Shown here: piece after piece, positions 6,078 through 6,157 of the stretch | Layout of the letters: each line of letters begins with the position of its first letter | How positions within the stretch are numbered: the first letter of the stretch is position 1 | Source: CBCXVS01 sp965178525 | GTDB taxonomy: Bacteria > Tectomicrobia > Entotheonellia > Entotheonellales > Entotheonellaceae | Direction: 5' to 3' | NCBI GenBank assembly: GCA_965178525.1 | Contig: CBCXVS010000372.1 | Span: 1-6,157 of the forward strand | DNA length: 6,157 nucleotides | Notes under the pieces: model-generated | The model's database searches: none | What the model was told of the DNA's origin: nothing | The model's input: only the letters and a program-made list of their open reading frames with translations | Position numbers and translations under genes: made by a program

Positions 6078-6157
6078 CGCGCGACCTGAAGACGCCTAAC
6101 TTAAGTGGTTTGAACCAGTTGAAGGAAATGCAGGTCCGTGTGCGGACCTATCGCCAC
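6078..6157. other. Unrelated flank beyond the ATPase breakpoint, rich in palindromes
   Basis: ATPase homology stops here. The stretch holds ACTTAAGT (6099-6106), TGGTTTGAACCA (6106-6117) and a strong hairpin (6132-6149). On the minus strand, 6100-6094 reads GTTAGGC. A plus-strand frame is open from 6077 to the window edge for 27 codons (contains LKEMQVRVRTYRH), but it has no recognisable motif and is cut by the edge. It may be the end of a mobile element, a recombination site, or a chimeric join. Confidence 0.4.
6132..6149. repeat. Inverted repeat (7-bp stem, 4-nt loop)
   Basis: AGGTCCG-TGTG-CGGACCT is a perfect GC-rich stem-loop. No T-run follows on either strand, so it is not a standard intrinsic terminator. 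It could be part of a mobile-element end or recombination site. Confidence 0.6.

Noticed and set aside
6098..6120. Possible tRNA T-arm (GGTTCAAACC on the minus strand)
   Set aside because: The flanking bases do not form a T-stem, and no acceptor, D or anticodon arm could be found.

Overview
The window is a moderately GC-rich bacterial stretch with two blocks that meet tail to tail at about 1945-1980. Organism assignment is tentative. A GldG-type ABC export module, a Spondin_N secreted protein, a PspC-domain protein, a class III cyclase homologue and an ethylbenzene-dehydrogenase-like (EB_dh) haem-protein remnant together would suit a Nitrospirota-like or similar environmental Gram-negative. 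No rRNA or other marker confirms this.

Left block (about 1-1942, plus strand): every gene here looks damaged. A class III nucleotidyl cyclase homologue (66-965) is cut by an in-frame TAG at 279-281, and two of its usual catalytic residues are replaced. It runs directly into a 5'-truncated EB_dh remnant (about 970-1311). After that come about 375 bases with no recognisable gene (1312-1687). A small PspC-domain membrane protein (1722-1942) follows. It has a good ribosome binding site, but the reading frame shifts after codon 9.

Convergence (1943-1979): an 18-base tandem repeat carrying a perfect 7-bp hairpin lies between the two blocks and may act as a bidirectional terminator.

Right block (1953-6077, minus strand, read right to left): the 3' end of an ABC ATPase gene, an ABC-2 type permease, a GldG-like auxiliary membrane protein, a DUF4340-like single-pass protein with a His-rich segment, and a secreted Spondin_N protein. 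The first four are joined by overlaps or a 1-nt gap (GTGA, TAA-C-GTG, ATGA), and the fifth starts 40 nt further on. They look like one operon for an envelope-associated ABC system of unknown substrate. The ATPase gene is cut at its H-loop at about 6077. Beyond that point lies about 80 bases of unrelated, palindrome-rich sequence.

The most notable points are the clustering of lesions left of about 2045 against intact genes to the right, the His-rich insertions in two neighbouring ABC-module proteins, and the abrupt loss of ATPase homology near an integron-core-like heptamer. I found no RNA genes, no CRISPR array, no complete mobile element and no convincingly new defence system.
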